From contig PLED01000009.1 of assembly GCA_003136355.1 (NCBI GenBank), forward strand, positions 1 through 38,262: DNA of 38,262 nt, written 5' to 3'. Of the stretch, positions 8,049 through 16,620 are shown one piece after another. How positions within the stretch are numbered: the stretch's first letter is position 1; every line of letters starts with the position of its first letter. The notes beneath the pieces were generated by a model that worked only from the letters and a program-made list of their open reading frames with translations, was not told the DNA's origin and did no database searches. A program made the translations under genes and the position numbers. Source of the DNA: Vulcanimicrobiota bacterium (GTDB taxonomy: Bacteria > Vulcanimicrobiota > Vulcanimicrobiia > Vulcanimicrobiales > Vulcanimicrobiaceae).

Positions 8049-9815
8049 ATGAGAATCGTCGTTATTTTTCTTGCGATTGCCGCTATTGGACTTGGCTGCT
8101 ACGATATTGCGAACCCGTATCGCGTCGGCATGTTCGGCTTTGACAGCACGACGGCAAACAACGGTGATCAAGTCTTAACGAGCATCTATCCAGACTCACC
8201 GGCGGAACGGGCCGGCCTTCGCCCGGGCGATGTTTGGCTCCTGAACATGCCGCCCCGCGCCACCCTCGATGCGAATTTCAAACGCGCGGGCCAAACCGTG
8301 GTGCTTCCGATTCTTCAGCACGGATCGCTCACACAAGTAAAACTCGTTTCGGCCGAATACAAGAGCCTAAAGCCGCTCGAAGAAGGGCCGCTGACCTTGT
8401 TTATGCTGATCGTTTTCGCTTTTGCCGGCGTATTGGTCGCCATTCGCGGAGCCCGGCGCGGCGACGTCGCGCTGCTCGCGCTCTTTTTCTCGGGTTACAG
8501 CTTGAGCATGGCCCTCCTGTGGTTTACCGACGTTGCTCCTTTATCGAGCGTCGCCTTCGCCGGCACCGTCCTGCTTCAACTTGCCAGCCTATGTGTCAAC
8601 TACTTTCTGCTTTTATTTATCGCACATTTTCCGCCCGTCGTCTCCCGCTTGCGAACCTGGATCAAACGGATCGCGCTGCCGCTGATCGTGCTGGTGGGCT
8701 TAACGAACGCCTGGACGGACCTGACATCCTTTGCGGCCCGGGACCAGCTCTTCCAAATTGCAGGCTCGGTCGCGCCGGCTTGGTTCGCCAATCTCGCCTG
8801 GGCTCTGGTTTCGGTTATCCTCTTGGCGGGAGCGATCGAAGGCCTACTTCGCGTCGGCGAGGAGCATCGCGCCCAAGCACGCTGGGTGGGCGGCGCGGTG
8901 ATGCTTTCACAGGCCGCCTGGCTGGTGACGAATTTTACGCTGCTGGCGAATCCCAATCCGCAGGCCTGGTCATCGTGGATGTCGCTCTTCCAAGATGTCC
9001 CGCTGCTCGCAATCGCTTACGCGATCTTGCGCCACCGCCTTGTCGACGTAAGCATCGTCTTCAGCCGCGCCGCGGTTTTCGGCTTCGTATCGATTACGCT
9101 CGTGGCGCTCTTCGTAGCCGGCGAATGGGTAGCGGCTCAAATCCTGGAGCGAGGGCTCGGAACGACGGCGGCAAACGGCTGGCTCGGGAAAGCGGTGCCC
9201 CTGGCGGTCGCGCTGCTGGTCGGCCTTTCGGCGAGATCGATTCACGCAACCGTAGACCGTCAGCTCAATGCCGTATTTTTCGGAAAACGCGCGCAGGCGC
9301 TTGCCGCTTTACGCAGGTTGGCGCTCGAAGCCGATGTCGTCACAGATACCAACTCGTTAATGACGCTCACGTTTGAGTCCGTGCGCGAAAACATCGAAGG
9401 CAAGTACACAGCCGTCTATATCGCGGATAACGGCTCGTACGGTTGCGTTCGATCGTCGCACGAAACGCTTCCTGGCCGTCTAGAGCAGAACGACGCCGCC
9501 CTCGTCCGGCTGCGGCGCTGGAACGAACCCTTCGAGATGGAATTTGGGGCTCATCCGCTGAGCGAAGCGTTGCTTCTGCCGATGAGCATTCGCGGCTCCC
9601 TTCTCGGTTTGCTCGTTTGCGGCCCGAAACGGGAGCGCACCCACTATTTAACCGAGGAAATTGACGCGCTGGCGCTGGTCGCTCACCGGGTCGGCACGGC
9701 CTACGAACTTCTTTCTCGTGAAAAACCTGCTGCCATCGGCGGGGACGTGGATATCTCGTTGCTACGCGAACTCATTCGCGCCGAACTGCAATCGCTGGAC
9801 CCGCAGCCTACCTAA
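8049..9815 (+). CDS. PDZ, multi-pass membrane and GAF domain protein (receptor-like, no output domain)
   Basis: A 588-aa protein. A short N-terminal membrane anchor (1-18) is followed by a PDZ-like domain (about 35-105) with the core SPAERAGLRPGDVW, then about eight hydrophobic segments (about 113-400), and a cytoplasmic GAF-like domain (about 405-560) including HYLTEEIDALALVAHRVG, the usual end of GAF domains in sensor proteins. The stretch LLAIAYAILRHRLVDVSIVFSRA is common in 7TM-GAF histidine kinases, but no kinase, GGDEF or HTH domain follows. It begins with ATG 8049 behind GAGGCGAGCTC. It is two bases upstream of the threonine aldolase start, so the two are probably co-transcribed. The signal it senses is unknown. 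Confidence 0.75.
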   Translation: MRIVVIFLAIAAIGLGCYDIANPYRVGMFGFDSTTANNGDQVLTSIYPDSPAERAGLRPGDVWLLNMPPRATLDANFKRAGQTVVLPILQHGSLTQVKLVSAEYKSLKPLEEGPLTLFMLIVFAFAGVLVAIRGARRGDVALLALFFSGYSLSMALLWFTDVAPLSSVAFAGTVLLQLASLCVNYFLLLFIAHFPPVVSRLRTWIKRIALPLIVLVGLTNAWTDLTSFAARDQLFQIAGSVAPAWFANLAWALVSVILLAGAIEGLLRVGEEHRAQARWVGGAVMLSQAAWLVTNFTLLANPNPQAWSSWMSLFQDVPLLAIAYAILRHRLVDVSIVFSRAAVFGFVSITLVALFVAGEWVAAQILERGLGTTAANGWLGKAVPLAVALLVGLSARSIHATVDRQLNAVFFGKRAQALAALRRLALEADVVTDTNSLMTLTFESVRENIEGKYTAVYIADNGSYGCVRSSHETLPGRLEQNDAALVRLRRWNEPFEMEFGAHPLSEALLLPMSIRGSLLGLLVCGPKRERTHYLTEEIDALALVAHRVGTAYELLSREKPAAIGGDVDISLLRELIRAELQSLDPQPT

Positions 9816-9817
9816 TC

Positions 9818-10846
9818 GTGCGCACGTTTGCCAGCGACAACAACGCGCCAATCGCCGCGGAAATTCTGCAAGCGATTGTGCAGGCCAACGACGGCGACGC
9901 CGTCGGTTACGGCCACGATCCGTGCACCGAGCGCGCGAAGACGGCGTTCCAAGAGATCTTCGGACCCAAAAGCGACGTCTATTTCACGTTCAACGGCACC
10001 GGGGCAAACGTCGTCGCCTTGAGCTGCTTGACGCAGCCGTACGAGGCCGTCATCTGTCCCGCCACCGCGCATCTGCAAACAGACGAATGCGGCGCCTTCG
10101 AACGGTTTGCCGGCTGCAAACTGCTGGCGGTTGAATGCGAAGACGGAAAACTGACGCTCGAGCATCTGAAAACTTTCGCGCATCCGTCGCGCGAGGAGCA
10201 TCACGTTCAGCCGCGCGTTGTCTCGATCTCGCAATCGACGGAATTCGGCACGCTGTACGAACCGGCGGAGCTGCGCGAGCTCTGCGAATACGCGCACGCG
10301 CAAGGCTGGTACGTCCACATGGACGGAGCCCGCATTTCGAATGCGGCGGCGGCGCTCGGATTGGGGCTGCGCGAAGCTTCGCGCGACCTCGGGATCGACG
10401 TCTTGAGTTTCGGCGGAACGAAAAACGGGCTCATGGGAGGCGAAGCGGTCGTCTTTTTCGACGGCAGCCTGCACCGCGGCGCCGCGCCGTTCGCGCGCAA
10501 ACAGGGAATGCAGCTCGCTTCAAAGATGCGGTTCATCGCGGCGCAATTTTCCGCGCTGCTGCAGGAGGAGCGCTGGCGCAAATATGCCGATCATGCCAAC
10601 GCCATGGCCAAGAAATTGGAAAGCGCTCTCGGCAGTATAGCCGGCGTGCGCATCACGCGGCCCGTGCGCTGCAACGCCGTCTTCGCAACGCTCGACCGCA
10701 GCGCCATAGAACGAATTCAAAAGCGCTTCTTCTTTTACGTTTTCAACGAAGCGCTCCCCGAAGTGCGCTGGATGACGCACCACGCCACGCGCGCTGAAGA
10801 CGTCGACGCCTTCTGCAAAGCGATCGCGCAAAGCTTAGCGCAGTAA
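9818..10846 (+). CDS. Low-specificity L-threonine aldolase (PLP enzyme)
   Basis: A 342-aa fold-type I PLP enzyme that cleaves L-threonine or L-allo-threonine to glycine and acetaldehyde. Seen: FASDNNAPIAAEIL at the N-terminus, the FNGTGANVVAL loop, HMDGAR (Asp169, contacts the pyridine nitrogen) and SFGGTKNGLMGGE with the Schiff-base Lys202. Length and motif order fit the LtaE/GLY1 family. The start is GTG 9818, two bases after the preceding stop. The 3' end overlaps the end of the convergent glycosyltransferase gene by 12 bp. Related PLP beta-eliminating lyases cannot be fully excluded. Confidence 0.9.
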   Translation: MRTFASDNNAPIAAEILQAIVQANDGDAVGYGHDPCTERAKTAFQEIFGPKSDVYFTFNGTGANVVALSCLTQPYEAVICPATAHLQTDECGAFERFAGCKLLAVECEDGKLTLEHLKTFAHPSREEHHVQPRVVSISQSTEFGTLYEPAELRELCEYAHAQGWYVHMDGARISNAAAALGLGLREASRDLGIDVLSFGGTKNGLMGGEAVVFFDGSLHRGAAPFARKQGMQLASKMRFIAAQFSALLQEERWRKYADHANAMAKKLESALGSIAGVRITRPVRCNAVFATLDRSAIERIQKRFFFYVFNEALPEVRWMTHHATRAEDVDAFCKAIAQSLAQ

Positions 10847-11722
10847 GCGCCGGGCCAGAGGGTTGGCGAAGCGCGAACGCCAGCGCTGCTCGTAATTGAG
10901 TTTGAGCGCTATGTTGCGCGCGCGCACCAACGGCGGCTGCGCCGCCCCGGCAAGATCCGCCGCGCGCGCTTGCTCGCGCGCACATTCTTGCCTGAGTTCC
11001 GCGACTACCGCTCGTACTGCCGGCGGATGCTGCCCCGTAAATCGCAGCACGGTCGGCCAAATGCTGCGGAAATAGACGGCCGGATCGATCGCGTCGAGGC
11101 TTTCCTCCGGAACGACTTCACCGATCTGCCCGAGCCCCGCGTACTGCCGTCCCTTTTCAGCATGCCGGCGCGGCGGCAGCACGTGACCGTAGTGCGCGTA
11201 TACGTACGGCAACGCCAGGCGCCGGCCGTCGAGTCCGCGCAGTTGTTCGTGAACCGGCCCCTCCCAGCGCGCACCGGGCTTGACGCGAAAAAATGCCATC
11301 CGCCGCTCGATCGACGTGTAGAGATCGAACGACGCAAAGAAATGCCACGTATAGGCATCTACAAAATCGTAAGACTCCGGTACCGCATCCAAGTTGCGCG
11401 CGATACGCCCAAACGCTTCGCCATGCACTTCGTCGGCATCGACGAAAGCGGCCCACGGGCCGCCGCCGATGCGCGCATGCAGATCTAAGCACCGGTTGCG
11501 GGCCGTGGAAAAATCTGCGAACGGCGACCGGTCGACAAAGAGCCGCCCGGTGCGTCCGAACCAGCTCGCGCGCAGCGTCTCTTCGTGCGGCGAGGGACCG
11601 TCGGAATTGTCGTTGACGATGAGCGCGTCCACAGCTCCACTCATCGATTCAAGTAAAGGCGCCAAGAACGGCTCGTCGCGCGATCCGACGATCAAATGCG
11701 CAGCCGAACGCATCGCGCTCAC
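10835..11722 (-). CDS. Glycosyltransferase, family 2-like (GT-A fold)
   Basis: About 295 aa. The N-terminal half has the GT-A pattern: IVGSRDEPFLAPLLESM, VDALIVNDNSDG, then NRCLDL and WAAFVDADEVHGEAF with the metal-binding Asp-x-Asp. Later VKPGARWEGPVHEQLRG and the Arg/His-rich HYGHVLPPRRHAEKGRQY are typical of TPR-less family-2 enzymes that modify surface glycans. The chosen start is GTG 11722, which overlaps the TGA of the upstream glycosyltransferase by 4 bp (GTGA); ATG 11713 is an alternative. Cytoplasmic, acting on a nucleotide sugar; donor and acceptor are not predictable. It forms an operon with the gene upstream. Confidence 0.82.
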   Translation of the reverse strand: MSAMRSAAHLIVGSRDEPFLAPLLESMSGAVDALIVNDNSDGPSPHEETLRASWFGRTGRLFVDRSPFADFSTARNRCLDLHARIGGGPWAAFVDADEVHGEAFGRIARNLDAVPESYDFVDAYTWHFFASFDLYTSIERRMAFFRVKPGARWEGPVHEQLRGLDGRRLALPYVYAHYGHVLPPRRHAEKGRQYAGLGQIGEVVPEESLDAIDPAVYFRSIWPTVLRFTGQHPPAVRAVVAELRQECAREQARAADLAGAAQPPLVRARNIALKLNYEQRWRSRFANPLARRLLR

Positions 11723-12732
11723 GCGCCGGCCTCCGCAAGCACGTCGAGCGTTGCGCGTGCGGTTTTTTCCCACGAAAACTTTGCCGCTTGTTCCAGGCCG
11801 CGTCGCGAAAGATCCGCGCGCAGCTCATCCGAAGACGCGATCTCCAGGAGCGCCGACTCCCATGCAGAGACGCTGCGCGGTTCGTCGACGTACCGGGCGG
11901 CGCCGCCACAAACCTCCGGCAGAGATGCCACGCGTGAGACCGCGGCGGGCGTGCCGCACGCCATCGCCTCGAGCGCCGGCAGTCCGAAGCCTTCATACAG
12001 GGTGGGAAATGCCAGACACAGCGCGCCGCGGTAGACGTCGCGGAACCGTTCGGGGACGAGATCGCGCAGCGCGACCACGCCATCGGGAAGTGTGTCTCCG
12101 CTCACGGCTGCAAGCGCGATGCCTTGCGGCGCCAAAGCGTTGCGCCACGCGGCAACCAGCGTAGCGACGTTCTTGCGCTCTTCGAGCGTTCCGACGTACA
12201 GGATGTATTTCCGATCCCGTAACGCGGCGGGAAGTTCTTCCGCCTTTCCGGGCGTGAAGCGTTCGTCCGCAGCCAGCGGCACGACGACGATTCGTCCCGG
12301 CTCGACGCCCAAGCACTTTTCGATACCGCTTTTCGAAAAGTGCGAATCGGCGATGATACGGTCGGCGGTGCGGGCGGACAATTCAAACGGCGCCTGCTGC
12401 GATCGCCGTTTTTTTGGATCGGCGGCCGGATACACAAACGGAGCGACGTCGTGCATTGTCACGACGTTGCGGCGCCCGCCGCGAAAGAACGTTCCGTTCC
12501 ACGGATGCCACGCCACGCTGGCATCGCGTGGAATGCGCGATGCGACTGCGAAATCCGCCGAACCGAGCTCTTCGGCGAGCTCGCGCTTGTTTATACGGGG
12601 CAGCGGGTGCCGCACGAGCAACGTTATCCTGCACTCACCGCTTGCGAGAATGCGGCGCAGGACGGCGCGTACATAGACGCCGATGCCGCGGCGGTCCGTC
12701 AGCAGATTATGAGCATCGACCGCGACGTGCAC
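11719..12732 (-). CDS. Glycosyltransferase family 4 (GT-B fold)
   Basis: A 337-aa GT-B enzyme. It has the family N-terminus VAVDAHNLLTDRRGIGVYVR, TMHDVAPFVYP, the linker ADSHFSKSGIEK, the start of the donor domain ILYVGTLEERKNVATLV, and the donor-binding EX7E-type motif EGFGLPALEAMACGTP. It starts with GTG 12732, which faces the start of a paralogous glycosyltransferase on the other strand 55 bp away. The product probably adds a sugar to a lipid-linked or surface polysaccharide precursor at the cytoplasmic face of the membrane; the specific linkage is unknown. Confidence 0.9.
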   Translation of the reverse strand: MHVAVDAHNLLTDRRGIGVYVRAVLRRILASGECRITLLVRHPLPRINKRELAEELGSADFAVASRIPRDASVAWHPWNGTFFRGGRRNVVTMHDVAPFVYPAADPKKRRSQQAPFELSARTADRIIADSHFSKSGIEKCLGVEPGRIVVVPLAADERFTPGKAEELPAALRDRKYILYVGTLEERKNVATLVAAWRNALAPQGIALAAVSGDTLPDGVVALRDLVPERFRDVYRGALCLAFPTLYEGFGLPALEAMACGTPAAVSRVASLPEVCGGAARYVDEPRSVSAWESALLEIASSDELRADLSRRGLEQAAKFSWEKTARATLDVLAEAGA

Positions 12733-12787
12733 GGAGTTGGAGTATGCCCAATGAGCCCCGCCGCCCTGTACCGAACGCGCCTTCGGA

Positions 12788-13828
12788 ATGATTGCGGTGG
12801 GCGTCGACGCTTGGAACCTGATGGGCGATCACCGGGGAATCGGCAGATACGTGCGCGCGGTCCTTACCGAGTGGCGGACCGGTTTTGCCAATCGCGTGGG
12901 CGTCACGCTTATCGTGCCGGAGTGGCATACGTGGACCGTCGCAGGCCGCTACCGTACCGAAGCGGGCGGCGAGTACCCGGTTCGTTCGCGTCACCTTCAC
13001 GGGCGTTGCGATCTCGACGTGCTGTGGTTTCCGTTCAATGGCCCCAGCTGGGACGGGTTCTCAGTTCCGTCGGTTGCGACATTGCACGACGCTTCCACGT
13101 TCGTGCGACCTGAATATACCGAGTCAGATCGCGCAACGTTCCGGCGGGCGGCGCGGCGCTGCGGCACGATCGTCACCGATTCGGAGTTTTCAAAAACGGA
13201 GCTGGTGCGCGAACTGCACCTCGATCCGGCGCGGGTTGAGGCGATTCCGCTGGGCATAGGCGCGCCGCTTCCCGTGCAGCCGGTGGCGCTCGACGTTGCC
13301 GCATTTGGCCGGTTCGCGCTTTTCGTCGGCGAAAACGATCCGCGCAAGGGGCTGGATACTTTGATCGAAGCGCTGACACGTTTGCAAGGCGCCGGCATCA
13401 GCATACCGCTGGTGGTTGCCGGGGCGTCGACGCTGCGTTCACGCGCGCTAATCGAGCGCGCGCGCTGCCGCCTTCACGCGCTCGGACACGTTGACGATCC
13501 CACGCTTGCGGCGCTCTATCGCGCGTGCGCGGTATCCGTGTACCCATCGCACTATGAAGGCTTCGGTTTGCCGGTCCTGGAGGCCATGAATTACGGCGCC
13601 CCCGTGATCGCATCGGCGGCGGCGGGCATTCCGGAAGCGGGCGGTGACGCACCGGTCTACGTTCCGGCAAACGACGCACCGGCTTTGGCTCAAGCGGTGA
13701 GGCGCGTGACCGGGGACGAAACGCTCGCACAAGCGATGCGCGAACGCGGGTTCGCCCGCGTGCGCGAAATGCCGTGGCGCAAGACCGCTGAACGAACGCT
13801 AGCCGTCCTTGAGGCCGCCGCGCGATGA
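12788..13828 (+). CDS. Glycosyltransferase family 4 (GT-B fold), divergent paralogue
   Basis: A 346-aa GT-B enzyme with the same block order as its divergent neighbour: VGVDAWNLMGDHRGIGRYVR, TLHDASTFVRPEY, TDSEFSKTELVRE, FVGENDPRKGLDTLIEAL and the donor site HYEGFGLPVLEAMNYGAPV. Shared wording in the first 25 residues and at the donor site points to an old duplication followed by inversion. It starts with ATG 12788 and overlaps the Nudix gene start by 4 bp (ATGA), so both are on one transcript. Donor and acceptor are unknown. Confidence 0.9.
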   Translation: MIAVGVDAWNLMGDHRGIGRYVRAVLTEWRTGFANRVGVTLIVPEWHTWTVAGRYRTEAGGEYPVRSRHLHGRCDLDVLWFPFNGPSWDGFSVPSVATLHDASTFVRPEYTESDRATFRRAARRCGTIVTDSEFSKTELVRELHLDPARVEAIPLGIGAPLPVQPVALDVAAFGRFALFVGENDPRKGLDTLIEALTRLQGAGISIPLVVAGASTLRSRALIERARCRLHALGHVDDPTLAALYRACAVSVYPSHYEGFGLPVLEAMNYGAPVIASAAAGIPEAGGDAPVYVPANDAPALAQAVRRVTGDETLAQAMRERGFARVREMPWRKTAERTLAVLEAAAR

Positions 13829-14277
13829 TCCGGATTCACCTGGCGACTGCACTCGCGCGCCGCGGCAGCGACATCTTGCTGGTCGCGTCGAGATATCCGA
13901 ATCATGCGCAGCCGTTGTGGAACCTGCCCGGAGGGAGGCAGATGCCCGGCGAGCTGCTCACCGAAACGGCGCTGCGCGAACTGCGCGAAGAAACCGGGCT
14001 GCACGGCAGCGTACGGGAGCTGTGCTACGTGAGCGAGTCCTACGACGGAAAGACACAGATCACCAACGTCACGTTTGCTGTAGACGCTGCCGGCACGCCG
14101 GCCGCGCCGACCGAGGGCCGCGATCACGTCGTATCGGCAGAATGGGTGCCCGTGGCCGAACTTTCGAACCGGCTCGCCATCGCCGTAGTCCGCGAACCGC
14201 TCCTGGCCTATCTTCATGACGGCACCCGCTACGCGGGTTATGCCGAAGCGGGCGTCTCGATCGTTTTTTCCGACTGA
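13825..14277 (+). CDS. Nudix hydrolase
   Basis: A 150-aa protein with a perfect Nudix box at residues 37-59: Gly37, Glu43, then RELREETGL, where the acidic residues hold Mg2+ for cleavage of nucleoside diphosphates linked to another group. The preceding WNLPGG is also typical. It begins within the stop of the GT4 gene (ATGA), which suggests a link to nucleotide-sugar metabolism, but Nudix substrates are not readable from sequence. Its last 40 bp overlap the end of the convergent acetyltransferase gene. Confidence 0.92.
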   Translation: MIRIHLATALARRGSDILLVASRYPNHAQPLWNLPGGRQMPGELLTETALRELREETGLHGSVRELCYVSESYDGKTQITNVTFAVDAAGTPAAPTEGRDHVVSAEWVPVAELSNRLAIAVVREPLLAYLHDGTRYAGYAEAGVSIVFSD

Positions 14278-14810
14278 GCCCAAACGTCGCGCTCCAATTT
14301 GTGCACCAGCACGTCGACGGGGCGCCCGCTAATGGTAGCGCCGTGCGGCAGCATGCCGTCGGCGTGAAAATTCAAGCGCTTGAGTAAGCGCCGCGACGGT
14401 TCATTCGCCGGAACGCAAAACGCTTGGAGGCGCGCGACGCCGGCGATATCAAACGCTTGCGTGAGAAGCGCGCCCACGGCCTCAGTCGCCACGCCCTTTC
14501 CACGATATTCGCGCAAGATGCTGTAACCGATCTCGCCGGCAGTTTCTTTTCGATCGGAGATGCGCAGCGAGACCCAACCCAATGAGGCGGAGGAGTTGGC
14601 GAACTGCACGAGCCATTCGAAGCGCCCCGTGGATCCCGCGGTGAGCTGGGTCGGGCGGGCCGCCACCATTTGGCCGAACGCTTTACGCCCGGCCGCCGGC
14701 AGATCTTGGTATGTCCGCAGATCGGGCTGTTGGAGCAGCTCCCACAGCGTGCCCGCGTTCCGGGGAGTCACCGGAACCAGCCGCAGGCGGGGAGTTTCGA
14801 TCGTGTGCAT
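14238..14810 (-). CDS. GNAT family N-acetyltransferase (RimJ/RimL-like)
   Basis: A 190-aa acetyl-CoA-dependent transferase. It opens with IETPRLRLVPVTPRNA, the standard start of the RimJ/RimL group, and has the acetyl-CoA loop in EIGYSILREYRGKGVATEA (motif A, RGKGVA), then VARLQAFCVPANEPSRRLLKRLNF (Asn-x-x-Ser helix typical of the family). The substrate, a ribosomal protein N-terminus, an amino acid or a small amine, cannot be told. It starts at ATG 14810; a TAAAAT lies 12 bp upstream on the minus strand and may be its -10 box, giving a very short leader. Convergent with the Nudix gene. Confidence 0.88.
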   Translation of the reverse strand: MHTIETPRLRLVPVTPRNAGTLWELLQQPDLRTYQDLPAAGRKAFGQMVAARPTQLTAGSTGRFEWLVQFANSSASLGWVSLRISDRKETAGEIGYSILREYRGKGVATEAVGALLTQAFDIAGVARLQAFCVPANEPSRRLLKRLNFHADGMLPHGATISGRPVDVLVHKLERDVWAQSEKTIETPASA

Positions 14811-14893
14811 TTCTTCTTGAAGATTTTACCAGTTTCGGCCGGGCTCATGTTGTCTAAGCATGCGCTCGTCGTGATGGAGAGGGCGGAGGACCT

Positions 14894-15223
14894 ATGGACC
14901 TATACTCCGCTTACGCCGCCGCCGCACCCGCCGAAGTCAGTTTCTCCGGCACGGTCACCAGTGCCGCGCGGTTCTTTTTCGGGTCGCGCACGAGATGCGA
15001 GCACGAGACCTTCGGCGTCAGGACGCCCGCCGGCCCGGTGCAAATCATCGACAACGTCGCCATCGCTCCGCGAGTTCCGGTCCAGCCCGGCGACCGCATC
15101 GACGTGCGCGGCGAAATGGTGCACGATCCCGGACGCATCCCGATCGTGCACTGGACGCATCACGATCCGCAAGGGAGACACACCGGCGGGTTTATCGAGC
15201 TGCGCGGGCGCTTTTATGCGTAG
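14894..15223 (+). CDS. DUF3465 family protein
   Basis: A 109-aa protein with the features of DUF3465: GSRTRCEHETFGVRTPAG, then VPVQPGDRIDVRGEM (an OB-like strand pattern) and the signature IVHWTHHDPQGRHTGG with ELRGRFY at the end. The His-rich HWTHHDP may bind a metal. Function is unknown. A strong ribosome site (GGAGG, 4 nt spacer) precedes ATG 14894. Unlike many relatives it has no obvious signal peptide from this start. Its 3' end overlaps the convergent deacetylase by 32 bp, and it stands alone on the plus strand between two minus-strand genes. Confidence 0.8.
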   Translation: MDLYSAYAAAAPAEVSFSGTVTSAARFFFGSRTRCEHETFGVRTPAGPVQIIDNVAIAPRVPVQPGDRIDVRGEMVHDPGRIPIVHWTHHDPQGRHTGGFIELRGRFYA

Positions 15224-15968
15224 ATTGCCCCGAGATTAACTCCGGGATCGTCACGAAGCGATAGCCCCGCTTCTTCAGCTCCTCAATCACGATGCGCGTG
15301 GCGGCGATGTCGGCGCTCCGGTCGCAGACGTGCGGATTCAAATGGCGCTGCGCGCAGAGCTCCCCGCGATTGCCGTCGTGCAGCACGATGATCGAGCCGT
15401 CGCCGGCCACGCGTAAGACGCGCTGCGCGATCTGTGCAGGCGACGGATACTCCCAATCGCGAGGCAGCGGACCCGACCACATGACCACCGTGTAGCCCAG
15501 CAGCTGCGCCGCCCGCATCACGATCCAATCGCGCGCTCCAAAGGGCGGCCGAAAGAGCCGCGTATGGATTCCGGCAGCCGCTTGAATTGCCGCATCGGTT
15601 CGCTGGATCGACCTCGCCACGGCGGAGGGCAGGTAGACGATCAGGTGGCTGTGATCCCAACTATGGTTGCCGATCGCGTCGCCGTCGCGAACTTCGCGCC
15701 GCACCACTTCCGGATACGCCTGCACCGCGCGCCCAACCAAAAAAAACGTCGCATGCACGCGCTCCCGCTCGAGCACGTCGAGAATGCGGCCGGTATACGG
15801 CGGATTGGGTCCGTCGTCGTAAGTCAGGGCGATGACGCGTTCGTTCGAAGGGCCGCGCGTTAGCGTGCGGCCGAACAATTGGTTGGCCGGCTGCTCGAAG
15901 TGCTCGTAAGCCAGAAAGGCCACAGCCGCAAGCACGGCCGCGACGACGGCGATTCGAAGCGCGATCAA
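15192..15968 (-). CDS. Polysaccharide deacetylase (NodB domain), membrane-anchored
   Basis: A 258-aa carbohydrate esterase family 4 enzyme that removes N-acetyl groups from cell-wall or other glycans outside the membrane. Residues 5-21 are a signal anchor. NodB motifs: TYDDGP with Asp51 (base) and Asp52 (metal), NHSWDH with metal ligands His102 and His106, RPPFGA 140-145 and IVLHDG with His197. All catalytic residues are present. The start overlaps the stop of the upstream membrane protein by 4 bp, so the two are likely one operon with the RNase HI-like gene before them. Confidence 0.93.
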   Translation of the reverse strand: MIALRIAVVAAVLAAVAFLAYEHFEQPANQLFGRTLTRGPSNERVIALTYDDGPNPPYTGRILDVLERERVHATFFLVGRAVQAYPEVVRREVRDGDAIGNHSWDHSHLIVYLPSAVARSIQRTDAAIQAAAGIHTRLFRPPFGARDWIVMRAAQLLGYTVVMWSGPLPRDWEYPSPAQIAQRVLRVAGDGSIIVLHDGNRGELCAQRHLNPHVCDRSADIAATRIVIEELKKRGYRFVTIPELISGQSTHKSARAAR

Positions 15969-16612
15969 TGCGAGTTGCTGACCAGCCGTCGCGCTTGGAG
16001 AATTTTCTGACGAAAAGAGGGTGAGCCGAACGCCTGGAACGCGCGCACGATTTTCTCGAAGCGCGGATCCGCCACGGCCGTACTCTTCAGCTTGAGCAAG
16101 TCCGGAGTCGGACTGTTGGGACTCAAGTGGATTTCGAATTGGCGTCCGGCCGTAACCGCCCAGTAGTGGGGGTCGGTGAACGTTACCGTGCGCGAGCCTT
16201 GCTTGCGGTTGACCATCTCGTGAACGTACAGCGTGTAGCGAACGTCCGTGTTCCCGCGCGGGGGCCGGTTCGTCAGCTGCCAGATTCCGTCCTGAACGAC
16301 ATCATCAAAGAAAAAGGTCATGTCGTAGCGCTTGGCAGGCGGGATCGTGATGGTGACGACCTTCCCAGCGTAGCCCGATATCTTGTACTGCGCGGTTGAG
16401 AGGCCGTTGTCGTTCCGGATGAGGTACTGCTCCTGGTAGATGGGCGGCTTGTCGTAGGCGATCGTCAGCCGCAACTCCAGCAACGTGGGCGCCTGCAGCA
16501 CTTTTGCAACTTGCGGTTTGTTCTGGAAATCGGGCCACTTGATCAAAAACCCGGCCAGCAGGAATACGATCGCGAAAACGAAGAGTGCGGCAGGCAGCCA
16601 AGGTCGGCGCAT
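15965..16612 (-). CDS. Membrane-anchored protein of unknown function
   Basis: A 215-aa protein with one N-terminal transmembrane segment (residues about 8-25), then a predicted outward-facing beta-rich region with many aromatic and charged residues (PPIYQEQYLIRNDNGLST, PAKRYDMTFFFDDVVQDG, TVTFTDPHYWAVTAGRQFEI). No family is recognised. It ends in a basic helix (SFRQKILQARRLV). It lies 8 bp after the RNase HI-like gene and overlaps the deacetylase by 4 bp. Co-expression with the deacetylase suggests a role at the envelope, which is inference only. Confidence 0.75.
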   Translation of the reverse strand: MRRPWLPAALFVFAIVFLLAGFLIKWPDFQNKPQVAKVLQAPTLLELRLTIAYDKPPIYQEQYLIRNDNGLSTAQYKISGYAGKVVTITIPPAKRYDMTFFFDDVVQDGIWQLTNRPPRGNTDVRYTLYVHEMVNRKQGSRTVTFTDPHYWAVTAGRQFEIHLSPNSPTPDLLKLKSTAVADPRFEKIVRAFQAFGSPSFRQKILQARRLVSNSH

Positions 16613-16620
16613 GTGCCGAG

